Of a DNA stretch of 64,000 nucleotides, positions 1 to 7,774 are shown one piece after another (position 1 is the stretch's first letter; every line of letters begins with the position of its first letter). A program made the translations under genes and the position numbers. Below the pieces are notes generated by a model that had not been told where the DNA came from, searched no databases, and was given only the letters and a program-made list of their open reading frames with translations. Origin of the DNA: an uncultured Alistipes sp. (GTDB lineage: Bacteria; Bacteroidota; Bacteroidia; Bacteroidales; UBA932); assembly GCA_900550465.1 (NCBI GenBank), contig URSC01000004.1:1-64000 (forward strand). The letters are read 5' to 3'.

Positions 1-411
1 GCCGAGGCCGGGCCCAATTACCGCCAGGATGTCGGCGGTGCGGGTGCCGTACTTGGAGGCCATCACAGCCAGGGTCTTCGCTGCGATTTTCAGCACCGTA
101 CCCTTCCAGCCGGAATGTACTGCCGCAACGACCCGCCGTACCGGATCGTACATCAGCACCGGTATGCAGTCAGCAGTCCGGGCCCCTATCGCCACGCCCG
201 GCACGTCAGTCACCAGCGCGTCATAGCCCTCCAGCTCTTCCCGGGTAGTGCCGGCCGAAGTCACCACGGCCACCCGGTCCCCGTGCACCTGATGCGCCTG
301 CACCACCCTCATCGGCAGCACGGCGTCCCTCAGCGGGGAAAATGCCGTAACTTCAGGGGCTATGTCATATTTCAGCAGGCCGTCGGAGCCGCTCGGGAAA
401 ATCTGTCTCAT
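1..411 (-). CDS. pgeF: Peptidoglycan editing factor PgeF / YfiH-type multicopper-like enzyme, 5' part
   Basis: This is the N-terminal 137 codons of a gene that runs off the left edge of the window. The minus-strand translation begins MRQIFPSG and shows the family's hallmark metal-site motifs in order: QVHGDRV near residue 42, RTADCIPVL near 78 and AAVHSGWKGT near 93. The family (formerly called laccase or polyphenol oxidase, YfiH) uses these His and Cys residues to bind a metal, and in E. coli PgeF removes wrongly incorporated amino acids from peptidoglycan precursors. I chose the ATG at 409-411. A TTG three codons upstream is possible but less likely. A -7 box lies just upstream, and the gene is divergent from the methionine operon. 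The C-terminal half is outside the window, so completeness cannot be judged. Confidence 0.9.
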   Translation of the reverse strand, partial: MRQIFPSGSDGLLKYDIAPEVTAFSPLRDAVLPMRVVQAHQVHGDRVAVVTSAGTTREELEGYDALVTDVPGVAIGARTADCIPVLMYDPVRRVVAAVHSGWKGTVLKIAAKTLAVMASKYGTRTADILAVIGPGLG

Positions 412-433
412 CTCAGGCAAATACAATTTTCAG

Positions 434-441
434 CAAAGTTA
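434..441 (-). promoter_or_regulatory. -7 promoter box for pgeF
   Basis: The minus strand reads TAACTTTG, an exact match to the Bacteroidetes -7 consensus TAnnTTTG, ending 23 nt before the pgeF start codon. I see no convincing -33 TTG at the expected spacing. It faces away from the + strand box at 466-473, giving a compact divergent promoter. Confidence 0.6.
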
Positions 442-465
442 GGATACTTCTTTGAAAAATTTTTC

Positions 466-473
466 TAAATTTG
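466..473 (+). promoter_or_regulatory. -7 promoter box for the methionine operon leader
   Basis: TAAATTTG matches TAnnTTTG exactly. Transcription would start about 5-7 nt after the box, near 478-480, which is only 2-4 nt before the leader ORF start codon at 482. If so, the Met-rich leader peptide would be translated from an almost leaderless transcript. No clear -33 element is seen. Confidence 0.6.
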
Positions 474-481
474 TCTCCGCA

Positions 482-562
482 ATGAGAAAGCACTCCAACA
501 TATCCATGATGTCCATGCGAATGCATCGCTCTTCGATGCATGGCTTTCTCTTTTGCCGGTAA
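482..562 (+). CDS. Methionine-rich leader peptide (26 codons)
   Basis: An ATG at 482 opens a 26-codon ORF ending in TAA at 560-562, between the promoter and metX. Six of its 26 codons are ATG (residues 1, 9, 10, 12, 14 and 19). Five of these fall in an 11-residue stretch that includes MMSMRM, and the coding RNA itself folds into hairpins. This is the layout of a classical amino-acid attenuator leader, where ribosome stalling at codons for the end product controls the operon; here the downstream genes make homocysteine, the methionine precursor. The role is inferred: the codon content, position and structure are seen in the sequence, but translation and control are not. The peptide itself probably has no other function. 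Confidence 0.72.
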   Translation: MRKHSNISMMSMRMHRSSMHGFLFCR

Positions 563-663
563 GTCAAGCGGGATGCGGGCTCCGGCGTATTAAATCCGAA
601 AACATATCAGGTTGACTCCACAGTCCCGAATCTGCCCCGGGGCTGAGAATAGATTTGACGTCA
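484..663 (+). promoter_or_regulatory. Probable transcription-attenuation leader RNA upstream of metX
   Basis: Several stems are visible. GAGAAAGC (484-491), at the leader start codon, pairs with GCTTTCTC (543-550) at the end of the leader ORF. ATGCATCG (521-528) pairs perfectly with CGATGCAT (534-541) over a 5-nt loop. A competing stem pairs CCATGC (513-518) with GCATGG (538-543). Downstream of the leader stop are GACT/AGTC (614-617/622-625), AATCT/AGATT (629-633/651-655) enclosing the palindrome GCCCCGGGGC (634-643), and TGACGTCA (656-663). Overlapping alternative stems around Met codons suit ribosome-position-dependent switching. No classical terminator with a U-run is obvious, so the downstream output could instead be translational or involve a less canonical stop signal. 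No SAM riboswitch core was recognised. Confidence 0.5.
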
Positions 664-688
664 GGGCATTAATGGACATCGACAATCA

Positions 689-1693
689 ATGATTCAGGCG
701 GAATATATCCACGAAGAACCGTTCCGGTGCGAGGCCGGAGGTACAATCGACAATCTCAGAATAGTCTATCACATATCAATGCCGGGCGGCGGGCCCCGCA
801 AGGTCATCTGGATCTGTCATGCGCTGACAGCCAATTCGGACCCGGAGGATTGGTGGCCGGAGATGGTAGGCCCGGGCCGGCTCATAGACACGGACCGCTA
901 CACGGTGGTCTGCGCCAATATGCTCTGCTCGGCCTACGGCTCCTCCGGTCCGGCGCAGGGCAGGTTCCTGGATTTCCCGAAGGTGACTGTCAGGGACATA
1001 GTCCGCACCGAGGCTCTCCTGCGCAGGCATCTGGGCATAGGCCGGATAGACCTGCTGATAGGCAGTTCCATCGGCGGTTTCCAGGCTCTGGAATGGACGG
1101 TGATGGAGCCGGATGTAATCGCGCGGGCGGCCATCATGGCCTGCGGCCCCCGGGTTACTCCCTGGCTGACAGCGTCCAACGAGGCCCAGAGAATGGCCAT
1201 CGAGGCCGATCCTACATTCCGCGAGTGCCGCACCCTGAAAGGCGGAGCGGCAGGACTCCGCACGGCCAGGGCCATAGCCCTCATCTCGTACCGCAGCTAT
1301 CAGGGGTACAACAGCACTCAGGCCGAGCCGGATGAGGATACCCTCTTCGCGGAGCGTGCCGCTTCCTACGAGCGGTATCAGGGCCGCAAGCTCTCCGACC
1401 GTTTCGACGCCTATTCCTACTGGTACCTGACACATTCCGTGGACAGCCATAACATCGGCAGGGGCCGCGGGGGAGTGGAGGCGGCTCTCAGGGGCATTAG
1501 GGCCCGCTGTGTCATCGTAGGCATAGACAGTGACGCCCTTTTTCCGACTCAGGAGCAGAAGTTCATGGCCCGCAACATCCCCGGGGCCGAGTATCACGAG
1601 ATAACCTCGGCTTTCGGTCACGACGGTTTTCTGCTCGAGTACGGGCAGCTGTCGGCTGTCTTAGGACCGGTGCTGGAAAAAATTAATCAATAA
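689..1693 (+). CDS. metX: Homoserine O-acetyltransferase
   Basis: This cytoplasmic alpha/beta-hydrolase transfers acetyl from acetyl-CoA to homoserine, the committing step to methionine. The 334-aa protein carries the nucleophile elbow GSSIGGFQ with Ser127, the acid Asp near residue 282 in IDSDALFP, and His311 in FGHDGFLLEY, a full MetX catalytic triad. The length is slightly shorter than many MetX proteins but complete. The ATG at 689 is chosen because the ATG at 672 meets a stop after six codons. It is the first structural gene after the Met-rich leader and lies 16 nt before thrA, so all four methionine genes probably share one transcript. Acyl preference (acetyl rather than succinyl) is inferred from the family and the adjacent metY. 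Confidence 0.93.
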   Translation: MIQAEYIHEEPFRCEAGGTIDNLRIVYHISMPGGGPRKVIWICHALTANSDPEDWWPEMVGPGRLIDTDRYTVVCANMLCSAYGSSGPAQGRFLDFPKVTVRDIVRTEALLRRHLGIGRIDLLIGSSIGGFQALEWTVMEPDVIARAAIMACGPRVTPWLTASNEAQRMAIEADPTFRECRTLKGGAAGLRTARAIALISYRSYQGYNSTQAEPDEDTLFAERAASYERYQGRKLSDRFDAYSYWYLTHSVDSHNIGRGRGGVEAALRGIRARCVIVGIDSDALFPTQEQKFMARNIPGAEYHEITSAFGHDGFLLEYGQLSAVLGPVLEKINQ

Positions 1694-1709
1694 AAAACCA
1701 TAATACATC

Positions 1710-4172
1710 ATGCAAGTACTCAAATTCGGCGGCTCCTCAGTCGCCAACGCAACCAACATGGCCCGGGTGGCGGATATCGTCACCAAGGCAGTAGACCGGG
1801 ACCGGACCATCCTTGTCTGCTCGGCCATCAGCGGCTTTACCGACGCTCTCATCCGCACCGGCAGTCTTGCCGCGGCCAGGGACGAGGGCTACAAGGCCAT
1901 CATAGACGAATATCAGCAGAAGCATCACGACATCATCCGGCAGCTGCTTCCGGAGCAGAGGCAGGCGCAGGCCCTGGAACTGTGTGATGCCGTCCTGGAC
2001 TCTCTCCGGGGCATAGCCCATGGTGTCTACCTGCTCGGAGAGCTCAGCGAGGCCAGCCTGGATGCGATACAGGGTACCGGAGAACTGCTTTCCACCAGGA
2101 TTATGGCCCTGCTGCTCGCCTCAGCCGGCATAGCTGTCAAGTGGGTGGACTCCAGAGAGATAATCAAGACTTTCAAGAAGGACGGGACGACGGTCGTGGA
2201 CACCGCTGCGTCCTACGCCAACATGGCGGCTATGCTGGAGCGCAACCCGGTGACTTCCCTGTTTGTCCTTCCCGGATTTATTGCCTCTGACAGCCAGGGC
2301 CGCACCACGACCCTGGGCCGGGGCGGTTCCGACTACTCGGCCTCCCTGCTGGCCGTGGGCTGCGGAGTGCGCCGGCTCGAGATCTGGACGGACGTGACAG
2401 GGATGATGACCGCCAACCCGAGGATTGTCCCCTCGGCCCGGACCATCAGCAACATATCCTACCGTGCCGCCCTGGAACTCTCCCATTTCGGCGCGAAGGT
2501 CATCTATCCTCCGACCATACAGCCGGTGGTGTCGGAGGGCATTCCTATCTATGTGAGGAACACATTCTGTCCTGACGCCCCGGGCACCCTGATAGAGAAG
2601 AACCCGCCCCGGAGCAAGGAGAGGCTCGTGGGCATTTCCAATTCCGACAAGATAGCCCTCATCTCCCTGGAAGGCAGCGGTATGGTGGGAGTGCCCGGCT
2701 TCTCCGCCCGCCTTTTTGAGAGCCTGAGCCGCAGCGGGATAAGCATTATCCTCATCACCCAGGCATCTTCGGTGAACACTATGTGTGTAGCCATATCGGA
2801 AAAGGATGCGGCCAAGGCCAAGGAGGCGGCCGACAGCTGCTTTGCCTACGAGATATCCCTGGGCAAGCTCAATCCGCTGAAAGTCGAGAAGGGCTTCTCG
2901 ATAGTCTGTCTGGTGGGGGACGACATCATGAGCCAGTGCGGCACTACGGGCCGGATGCTCGCCGCTCTTGGACGTCACGGCATATCCATAAGGGCCACGG
3001 CGCAGGGCTCTTCGGAGCGGAACATCTCCGTGGTGGTGCGCTCTGAGGAGGCGGACCGGGCCATCCGCTACATCCACAACGAGTTTTTCGACAGGACTCC
3101 GGCCCGGGACATCAACCTCTTCATCGCCGGTTACGGTACGGTCGGCAAGGCGCTGGTGGACATCATCCGCCGCAACGGAGACGCAATAGCAGCCCGCACC
3201 GGCAAACGGCTGCGGATCGCGGGCATTTCCAACAGCCGCCGCTATGTGCTGGATACCGAGGGCATTTCTCCCGAGTGGACAGGTGAGCTGCTTGAAGGAG
3301 GGGTCAGTGCTGCGGACGATGCTTATTTCGAGGCTCTTGCCCACACGTCTCTAGAAAACTCCGTGTTTGTCGACTGCACTGCCAGCGAGGATGTGGCCTG
3401 CAAGTATCCGCTGCTTTTCCAGCACGGCTACTCGGTGGTAGCCTGCAACAAGATAGCCTTCTCGTTCCCATACTTCCAGTACCGCGCTATCCGCAGCTCG
3501 GCCTTGGAAAACGGCGTGAGCCTCAGATATGAGACCACTGTCGGGGCGGCCCTGCCCGTGCTCGATGCCGTATCCCGGTGTGTCTGCAGCGGGGACCGGA
3601 TTCACCGGATAGAGGCCGTGCTGTCGGGGACGCTCAACTATATTTTCAGTACCTACGACGGCGGTGCTACGGTGACATTCGCCGATACCGTGCGGCAGGC
3701 CGTGGCTGCCGGATACGCCGAGCCGGACCCCCGCATTGACCTCAGCGGACGGGATGTGCTCCGCAAGCTGCTGATCCTCGCCCGGGAGGCCGGATTGCCT
3801 ATAGAAGAGGAGGATGTGGCGGTGGAGCCCCTGCTGCCGGCAGAATATTTCGAGGGCGGCACTGAGGATTTCTACCGCAGGCTGCAGGAGCATGAGCCGG
3901 AACTGGCGGCCCGCTACAGGGATGCAGCGGAGAAAGGGCTGCGGCGCCGGGTCGTGGCCTCACTGGTGCATTGTCCCGATGCGGCGACCGGGTACCGCGC
4001 CTCCATTGTCCTGAAGGAGGTGGGGGAGGACCATCCCCTGTTCAATCTCTCCGGAACGGACAACGCTGTCATCATAGAGACGGATTTTTATCCCTCGCCG
4101 CTGGTGATCCAGGGTGCGGGGGCGGGAGCATACCAGACGGCTTCCGGTATATTGAACGATATTTTAAAATAA
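1710..4172 (+). CDS. thrA: Bifunctional aspartate kinase / homoserine dehydrogenase
   Basis: This 820-aa fusion carries out the first and third steps from aspartate to homoserine. The aspartokinase half starts with KFGGSSVANATN (residue 5 on) and has the GFIASDSQGRTTTLGRGG substrate/ATP region near 190-210. Two ACT regulatory domains follow at roughly 310-460. The homoserine dehydrogenase half begins near residue 467 with the NAD(P) motif GYGTVGKA and runs to the end. The length matches ThrA/MetL enzymes. It is named thrA by architecture, but its place between metX and metY means it may behave like a methionine-dedicated isozyme (MetL-type). The feedback ligand cannot be read from sequence. 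It is followed 9 nt later by metY. Confidence 0.93.
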   Translation: MQVLKFGGSSVANATNMARVADIVTKAVDRDRTILVCSAISGFTDALIRTGSLAAARDEGYKAIIDEYQQKHHDIIRQLLPEQRQAQALELCDAVLDSLRGIAHGVYLLGELSEASLDAIQGTGELLSTRIMALLLASAGIAVKWVDSREIIKTFKKDGTTVVDTAASYANMAAMLERNPVTSLFVLPGFIASDSQGRTTTLGRGGSDYSASLLAVGCGVRRLEIWTDVTGMMTANPRIVPSARTISNISYRAALELSHFGAKVIYPPTIQPVVSEGIPIYVRNTFCPDAPGTLIEKNPPRSKERLVGISNSDKIALISLEGSGMVGVPGFSARLFESLSRSGISIILITQASSVNTMCVAISEKDAAKAKEAADSCFAYEISLGKLNPLKVEKGFSIVCLVGDDIMSQCGTTGRMLAALGRHGISIRATAQGSSERNISVVVRSEEADRAIRYIHNEFFDRTPARDINLFIAGYGTVGKALVDIIRRNGDAIAARTGKRLRIAGISNSRRYVLDTEGISPEWTGELLEGGVSAADDAYFEALAHTSLENSVFVDCTASEDVACKYPLLFQHGYSVVACNKIAFSFPYFQYRAIRSSALENGVSLRYETTVGAALPVLDAVSRCVCSGDRIHRIEAVLSGTLNYIFSTYDGGATVTFADTVRQAVAAGYAEPDPRIDLSGRDVLRKLLILAREAGLPIEEEDVAVEPLLPAEYFEGGTEDFYRRLQEHEPELAARYRDAAEKGLRRRVVASLVHCPDAATGYRASIVLKEVGEDHPLFNLSGTDNAVIIETDFYPSPLVIQGAGAGAYQTASGILNDILK

Positions 4173-4181
4173 ACATACCTT

Positions 4182-5483
4182 ATGAAAAGAAATTACAGAT
4201 TCGAGACCCTGCAGGTCAGGGCGGGACAGGAGATTGATCCGGTGTCCAAGGGCACGGCTGTACCTATCTATCAGAGTACTGCATACGTTTTCGACGACAT
4301 GGAGTACGGCAAGGAACTGTTCGAGCTCAAGAAGGCGGGCAATATCTACACCCGCATCACCAACACTACCAACGAGGTGTTCGAGAAGCGCATGGCGGCT
4401 CTGGAAAACGGCGTGGCGGCCACGGCGACGGCTTCGGGTCAGTCGGCGGTGCTGCTGAGCATCCTCAATATCGCCGGCCCCGGGGACAATGTGGTGACTT
4501 CCCCCTTCCTCTACGGCGGCACCTTCACCATGTTCGCCATCACCCTCAGGGACATGGGCATAGAGATGCGTTTCGCGGCCAGCGACAGGGCGGAGGACCT
4601 GGAGGCGCTGGTGGACGGCAGGACCAAGGGCATCTTCATTGAGAATCTGGCCAATCCGGCATTCAGCATCCCCGACTTCGAGCCGATAGTGGAGATGGCC
4701 CGCCGTCACGGCATCTGCGTCCTGGTGGACAATACCTTCGGCATGGCGGGGTGGCTGCTGCGGCCGGTGGACTGGGGTTGCAACGTGGTCATCCATTCGG
4801 CGACAAAATGGATCTGCGGCCACGGCACGGCTCTCGGCGGAGTGGTCGTGGACGGCGGCAATTTTGACTGGACTCCGGAGAAATACCCTCTGCTGGCGGC
4901 TCCCTCGGAGAGCTATCATGGGGTGGTGTACACCGAGGTGTTCGGGCGCGGGGCCTTCGCCGGCAGGGTGAGGGTGGACGGCCTGCGCAATCTCGGTCCG
5001 GCTCCCTCCCCGTTCAACTCCTTCCTGATGCTCCAGGGCCTGGAGACTCTCTCGCTCAGGGCAGAGCGCTGCTGTGACAATACCCTCGAAGTGGCCCGTT
5101 TCCTCCAGCGTCATCCGGCCGTGGAGAGTGTCAACTACCCCGGGCTTGAGGACAATCCCTATCACGCCCTGGGCTGCAAGTACCTCCGGGGCGGCTTCGG
5201 GGGAGTGCTCACTTTCAGGGTCAAGGGCGGATTCGACGCCGCCGCGGCTCTGGTGGACCGTCTGGAACTGATCCTGCACGTGGGCAGCGTCGGGGATGCC
5301 AAGTCCCTGATAGTGCATCCGGCCTCGACGACCCACTCCCAGCTCAGCCCTTCCGAGCAGGTGGCCGCCGGGGTCTATCCCAACATGCTGCGGCTGTCGG
5401 TCGGTATCGAGCATGTGGATGACCTGATCTATGATCTGGAGAATGCTTTGAACTCTTTGGGAAAACAGGAGGTACGGAAATGA
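4182..5483 (+). CDS. metY: O-acetylhomoserine sulfhydrylase (PLP enzyme)
   Basis: This 433-aa Cys/Met-metabolism PLP enzyme converts O-acetylhomoserine plus sulfide to homocysteine. Lys209 in HSATKWICGHG is the Schiff-base lysine. The opening RFETLQVRAGQE and the length of about 430 residues fit O-acetylhomoserine aminocarboxypropyltransferase better than the shorter cystathionine gamma-synthases. Its substrate is the product of the metX gene in the same operon, which supports the sulfhydrylase call. The stop overlaps the asd start as ATGA (4 nt), suggesting translational coupling. An alternative name is a MetB-like enzyme that uses cysteine, which I consider less likely. Confidence 0.92.
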   Translation: MKRNYRFETLQVRAGQEIDPVSKGTAVPIYQSTAYVFDDMEYGKELFELKKAGNIYTRITNTTNEVFEKRMAALENGVAATATASGQSAVLLSILNIAGPGDNVVTSPFLYGGTFTMFAITLRDMGIEMRFAASDRAEDLEALVDGRTKGIFIENLANPAFSIPDFEPIVEMARRHGICVLVDNTFGMAGWLLRPVDWGCNVVIHSATKWICGHGTALGGVVVDGGNFDWTPEKYPLLAAPSESYHGVVYTEVFGRGAFAGRVRVDGLRNLGPAPSPFNSFLMLQGLETLSLRAERCCDNTLEVARFLQRHPAVESVNYPGLEDNPYHALGCKYLRGGFGGVLTFRVKGGFDAAAALVDRLELILHVGSVGDAKSLIVHPASTTHSQLSPSEQVAAGVYPNMLRLSVGIEHVDDLIYDLENALNSLGKQEVRK

Positions 5484-6472
5484 AAGTAGCAGTAGTAGGT
5501 GCCACCGGACTGGTAGGTGCCGTTATCCTGAAGGTCTTGGAAGAAAGACAATTCCCGGTGTCGGAGCTGCTGCCGGTGGCTTCGGAGCGGTCGGTGGGGC
5601 GGACGGTGCGTTTCTCTGGCTCAGAAGTGCCGGTGGTGAGTGCGGAGACTGCCCTGGCGGCCCGGCCGCAGATAGCCCTTTTCTCCGCCGGGGCCGCGGT
5701 CTCCCGGGAACTGGCTCCCCGTTTCGCCGCCGTCGGATGCCGGGTGGTGGACAATTCCTCCTGTTGGCGGATGGACCCTGCTGTCCCGCTGGTGGTGCCT
5801 GAAATCAACGGCGGTGTGCTGGTAGCGTCGGATATGATTGTAGCCAATCCCAATTGTTCCACGATCCAGATGCTCCTGCCCCTGGCTCCCCTGCACCGCC
5901 GCTGGGGTATCCGCCGTATCGTGGTCTCCACCTACCAGTCGGTCTCCGGAACGGGCTACAAGGCCCTGGCGCAGATGGAGGCGGAGCGGGCCGGCCGTCA
6001 GTGGGGAGAATATCCGGCGGTCTATCCCCATCCGATAGACCTGAACATCCTGCCGCATATCGACGATTTTCTGGACAGCGGCTACACCAAGGAGGAGATG
6101 AAGATGGTCAATGAGACGCATAAGATCCTGGCCGATCCCGGTATAGCCGTGTCTCCGACGACAGTCCGGGTACCGGTTACCGGTGGCCATTCCGAATCCG
6201 TCAATGTGGAACTGAGCCGGGATTTCGACCTTTCCGAAGTGCGTTCCGTCATTGCATCCACCCCCGGCTGCGTCCTGCAGGATGATCCCTCAGCCGCCGT
6301 TTATCCTATGCCGTTGTACGCCTATGGCCGGGACGAGGTCTTCGTGGGCCGCATCCGCCGCGACCCCACCGTCCCCTACGGCCTTAGCCTCTGGTGTGTG
6401 GCCGACAACCTTCGCAAGGGGGCTGCTGTCAATGCCGTGCAGATTGCACAGCTGCTGTTGAAGTACGTGTAG
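5480..6472 (+). CDS. asd: Aspartate-semialdehyde dehydrogenase
   Basis: This enzyme reduces aspartyl phosphate to aspartate semialdehyde, the branch point to lysine, threonine and methionine. The 330-aa protein begins with a Rossmann motif VVGATGLVGA, has the catalytic Cys126 in NPNCSTIQM, and carries the VSTYQSVSGTG segment and the PHID/TKEEMKMVNET region typical of Asd. It is the last gene of the metX-thrA-metY-asd set and supplies the one step that the fused ThrA lacks. With it, the operon encodes every enzyme from aspartate to homocysteine. A lipoprotein gene starts 42 nt downstream. Confidence 0.95.
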   Translation: MKVAVVGATGLVGAVILKVLEERQFPVSELLPVASERSVGRTVRFSGSEVPVVSAETALAARPQIALFSAGAAVSRELAPRFAAVGCRVVDNSSCWRMDPAVPLVVPEINGGVLVASDMIVANPNCSTIQMLLPLAPLHRRWGIRRIVVSTYQSVSGTGYKALAQMEAERAGRQWGEYPAVYPHPIDLNILPHIDDFLDSGYTKEEMKMVNETHKILADPGIAVSPTTVRVPVTGGHSESVNVELSRDFDLSEVRSVIASTPGCVLQDDPSAAVYPMPLYAYGRDEVFVGRIRRDPTVPYGLSLWCVADNLRKGAAVNAVQIAQLLLKYV

Positions 6473-6514
6473 GAAATTTTGCTAACTTGCAGGAAATTTC
6501 AAGTACTACCTATT

Positions 6515-7561
6515 ATGAAAAATCTGTTTTCAGCAGCATTTATCGCAGCCGCGGCCGTTCTGTTGTCCGGCTGCACATCTGGGGGCAAGTATGTAATCGA
6601 AGGCTCGGGGGACCAGCTGGTGGACGGTCACTGGATGTACGTTTCTGACGGAGTGGACTGGTCGATGCTGGACTCGGCGCTGATAGAGAACGGATCGTTC
6701 AGGATAGAGGGGACGGACATGGGCTCGGGTGTGGCCATGCTTTATATGGGGGCCAATTCCGCGCCTTCTGGACTGTATCAGATGAGCGAGATGATTTTCC
6801 TCGAGCCTGGAACCGTGTCGCTGGAGTATGTCCCGGACTATGAGATGTATTTCGCGCACGGAACACCTATGAACGACCTTTACTATGAACTGTCTTTCGG
6901 GGATGCCGGAGAATATGAGGATCCGCTGGACATCATCCGGGCCAATCACAACGTGCTGGGTCTTACACTCCTGCAGGGTATGCTGGCGATGTCCTCCAAG
7001 CCGGAGATCGAGGCGGTCCTGGCGGAGTTTCCCGAGAACATGAAGGCGCATCCGCTCTATATCCAACTGGAGGAGATGCTCGAGCCCATCAAGGCCGACC
7101 TCGGAATGCCCTACTGGGATGTCGAGGGCAAGGATGTGGATGGCAATACTGTGCGGCTCAGCGATGTGGTGGAGCGTGACGGCGTGCGCTACGTGCTGCT
7201 GGACCTGTGGGCTTCGTGGTGCGGTCCGTGCCGGGAGGAGAATCCCAATCTGGTCAAGCAGTATTCCCGTTTCCGCAGCTCAGGTTTCGAAATATACGGC
7301 ATGTCTTTCGACAGTGATCCTGAAAGTTGGCGTAAGGCGTTGAAAGAGTTCGGCATGAACTGGACCAATGTCATTACGGAATTCCCGGGAGGTCCACGTA
7401 CAAGCCCTATCTGGACCGGCTACGGCATGGACGGCATTCCCTGGAACTACCTCATCGACGCCTCCACCGGAGAGATCATCGCCAAGAACCTCCGCGGTGA
7501 AGCCCTCGCCGCCGAGCTTGAGGCCCTTTTCGCTGCCTCTGCTGGAGCCAAAGCCGAGTAA
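6515..7561 (+). CDS. Thioredoxin-family (TlpA-like) lipoprotein
   Basis: The 348-aa protein starts with a lipoprotein signal ending in LLSGC, so it should be membrane-anchored and face the periplasm. Residues of about 25-190 look like the DUF4369-type beta-rich domain often found in Bacteroidetes TlpA proteins. The C-terminal half has the thioredoxin site WASWCGPC (Cys236, Cys239). It probably reduces or isomerises periplasmic disulfides; the partner is unknown. I chose the ATG at 6515, because the longer frame begins at a TTG (6479) and would push the signal peptide inside. A weak -7-like TAACTTG lies at 6483-6489, so it may have its own promoter or be read from the methionine operon. Confidence 0.88.
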   Translation: MKNLFSAAFIAAAAVLLSGCTSGGKYVIEGSGDQLVDGHWMYVSDGVDWSMLDSALIENGSFRIEGTDMGSGVAMLYMGANSAPSGLYQMSEMIFLEPGTVSLEYVPDYEMYFAHGTPMNDLYYELSFGDAGEYEDPLDIIRANHNVLGLTLLQGMLAMSSKPEIEAVLAEFPENMKAHPLYIQLEEMLEPIKADLGMPYWDVEGKDVDGNTVRLSDVVERDGVRYVLLDLWASWCGPCREENPNLVKQYSRFRSSGFEIYGMSFDSDPESWRKALKEFGMNWTNVITEFPGGPRTSPIWTGYGMDGIPWNYLIDASTGEIIAKNLRGEALAAELEALFAASAGAKAE

Positions 7562-7728
7562 CGGTAAGCAGTGTTGCGGTGGTTTTTTGTAAACCGCAGT
7601 AAATAAGTGGCTTGTAAAATTAACGAGTGCTTTTCGTAGGTATCTGAGTCTACGAAAAGCACTCGTTGTAATTATAACCTGCGGTGAATCAAGTAGTTGC
7701 CGAAAAGCCGCGCTCCCCTGCTTACCGT
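7561..7728. repeat. Nested, partly decayed palindrome (about 168 bp) with an 18-bp perfect core stem
   Basis: Three nested inverted repeats share one centre. The outer arms are ACGGTAAGCAG (7561-7571) and CTGCTTACCGT (7718-7728). The middle arms are ACCGCAG (7593-7599) and CTGCGGT (7679-7685). The core is an 18-bp perfect stem (7622-7639 with 7650-7667) around a 10-nt loop. Sequence between the stems is similar but diverged on the two sides, and the left side has about 11 extra nt. It starts at the last base of the thioredoxin-like gene's stop codon. No ORF lies inside. It could be a non-autonomous mobile element remnant, a large RNA hairpin, or a terminator for minus-strand transcription (the core stem is followed by AATTTTAC on that strand). 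Confidence 0.7.
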
Positions 7729-7774
7729 AAATCTTCGTATATCCCATATAATCGGCATTGTCCTCCGCCCCTTA

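Noticed and set aside
563..688. A SAM riboswitch upstream of metX
   Set aside because: I looked for the SAM-I core and its four-helix layout and did not find it. The Met-codon leader explains the position better. SAM-II or other small types were not excluded by computation.
6479..6514. Upstream TTG start for the thioredoxin-like lipoprotein
   Set aside because: It would add 12 residues before a normal lipoprotein signal peptide; the ATG at 6515 fits the signal.
7622..7667. The 18-bp stem as a simple terminator of the methionine/thioredoxin transcript
   Set aside because: On the plus strand the stem is followed by GTAATTATAA with no T-run, and it is nested in larger palindromes, so a plain terminator does not explain it. 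It could still end transcription from the other strand.
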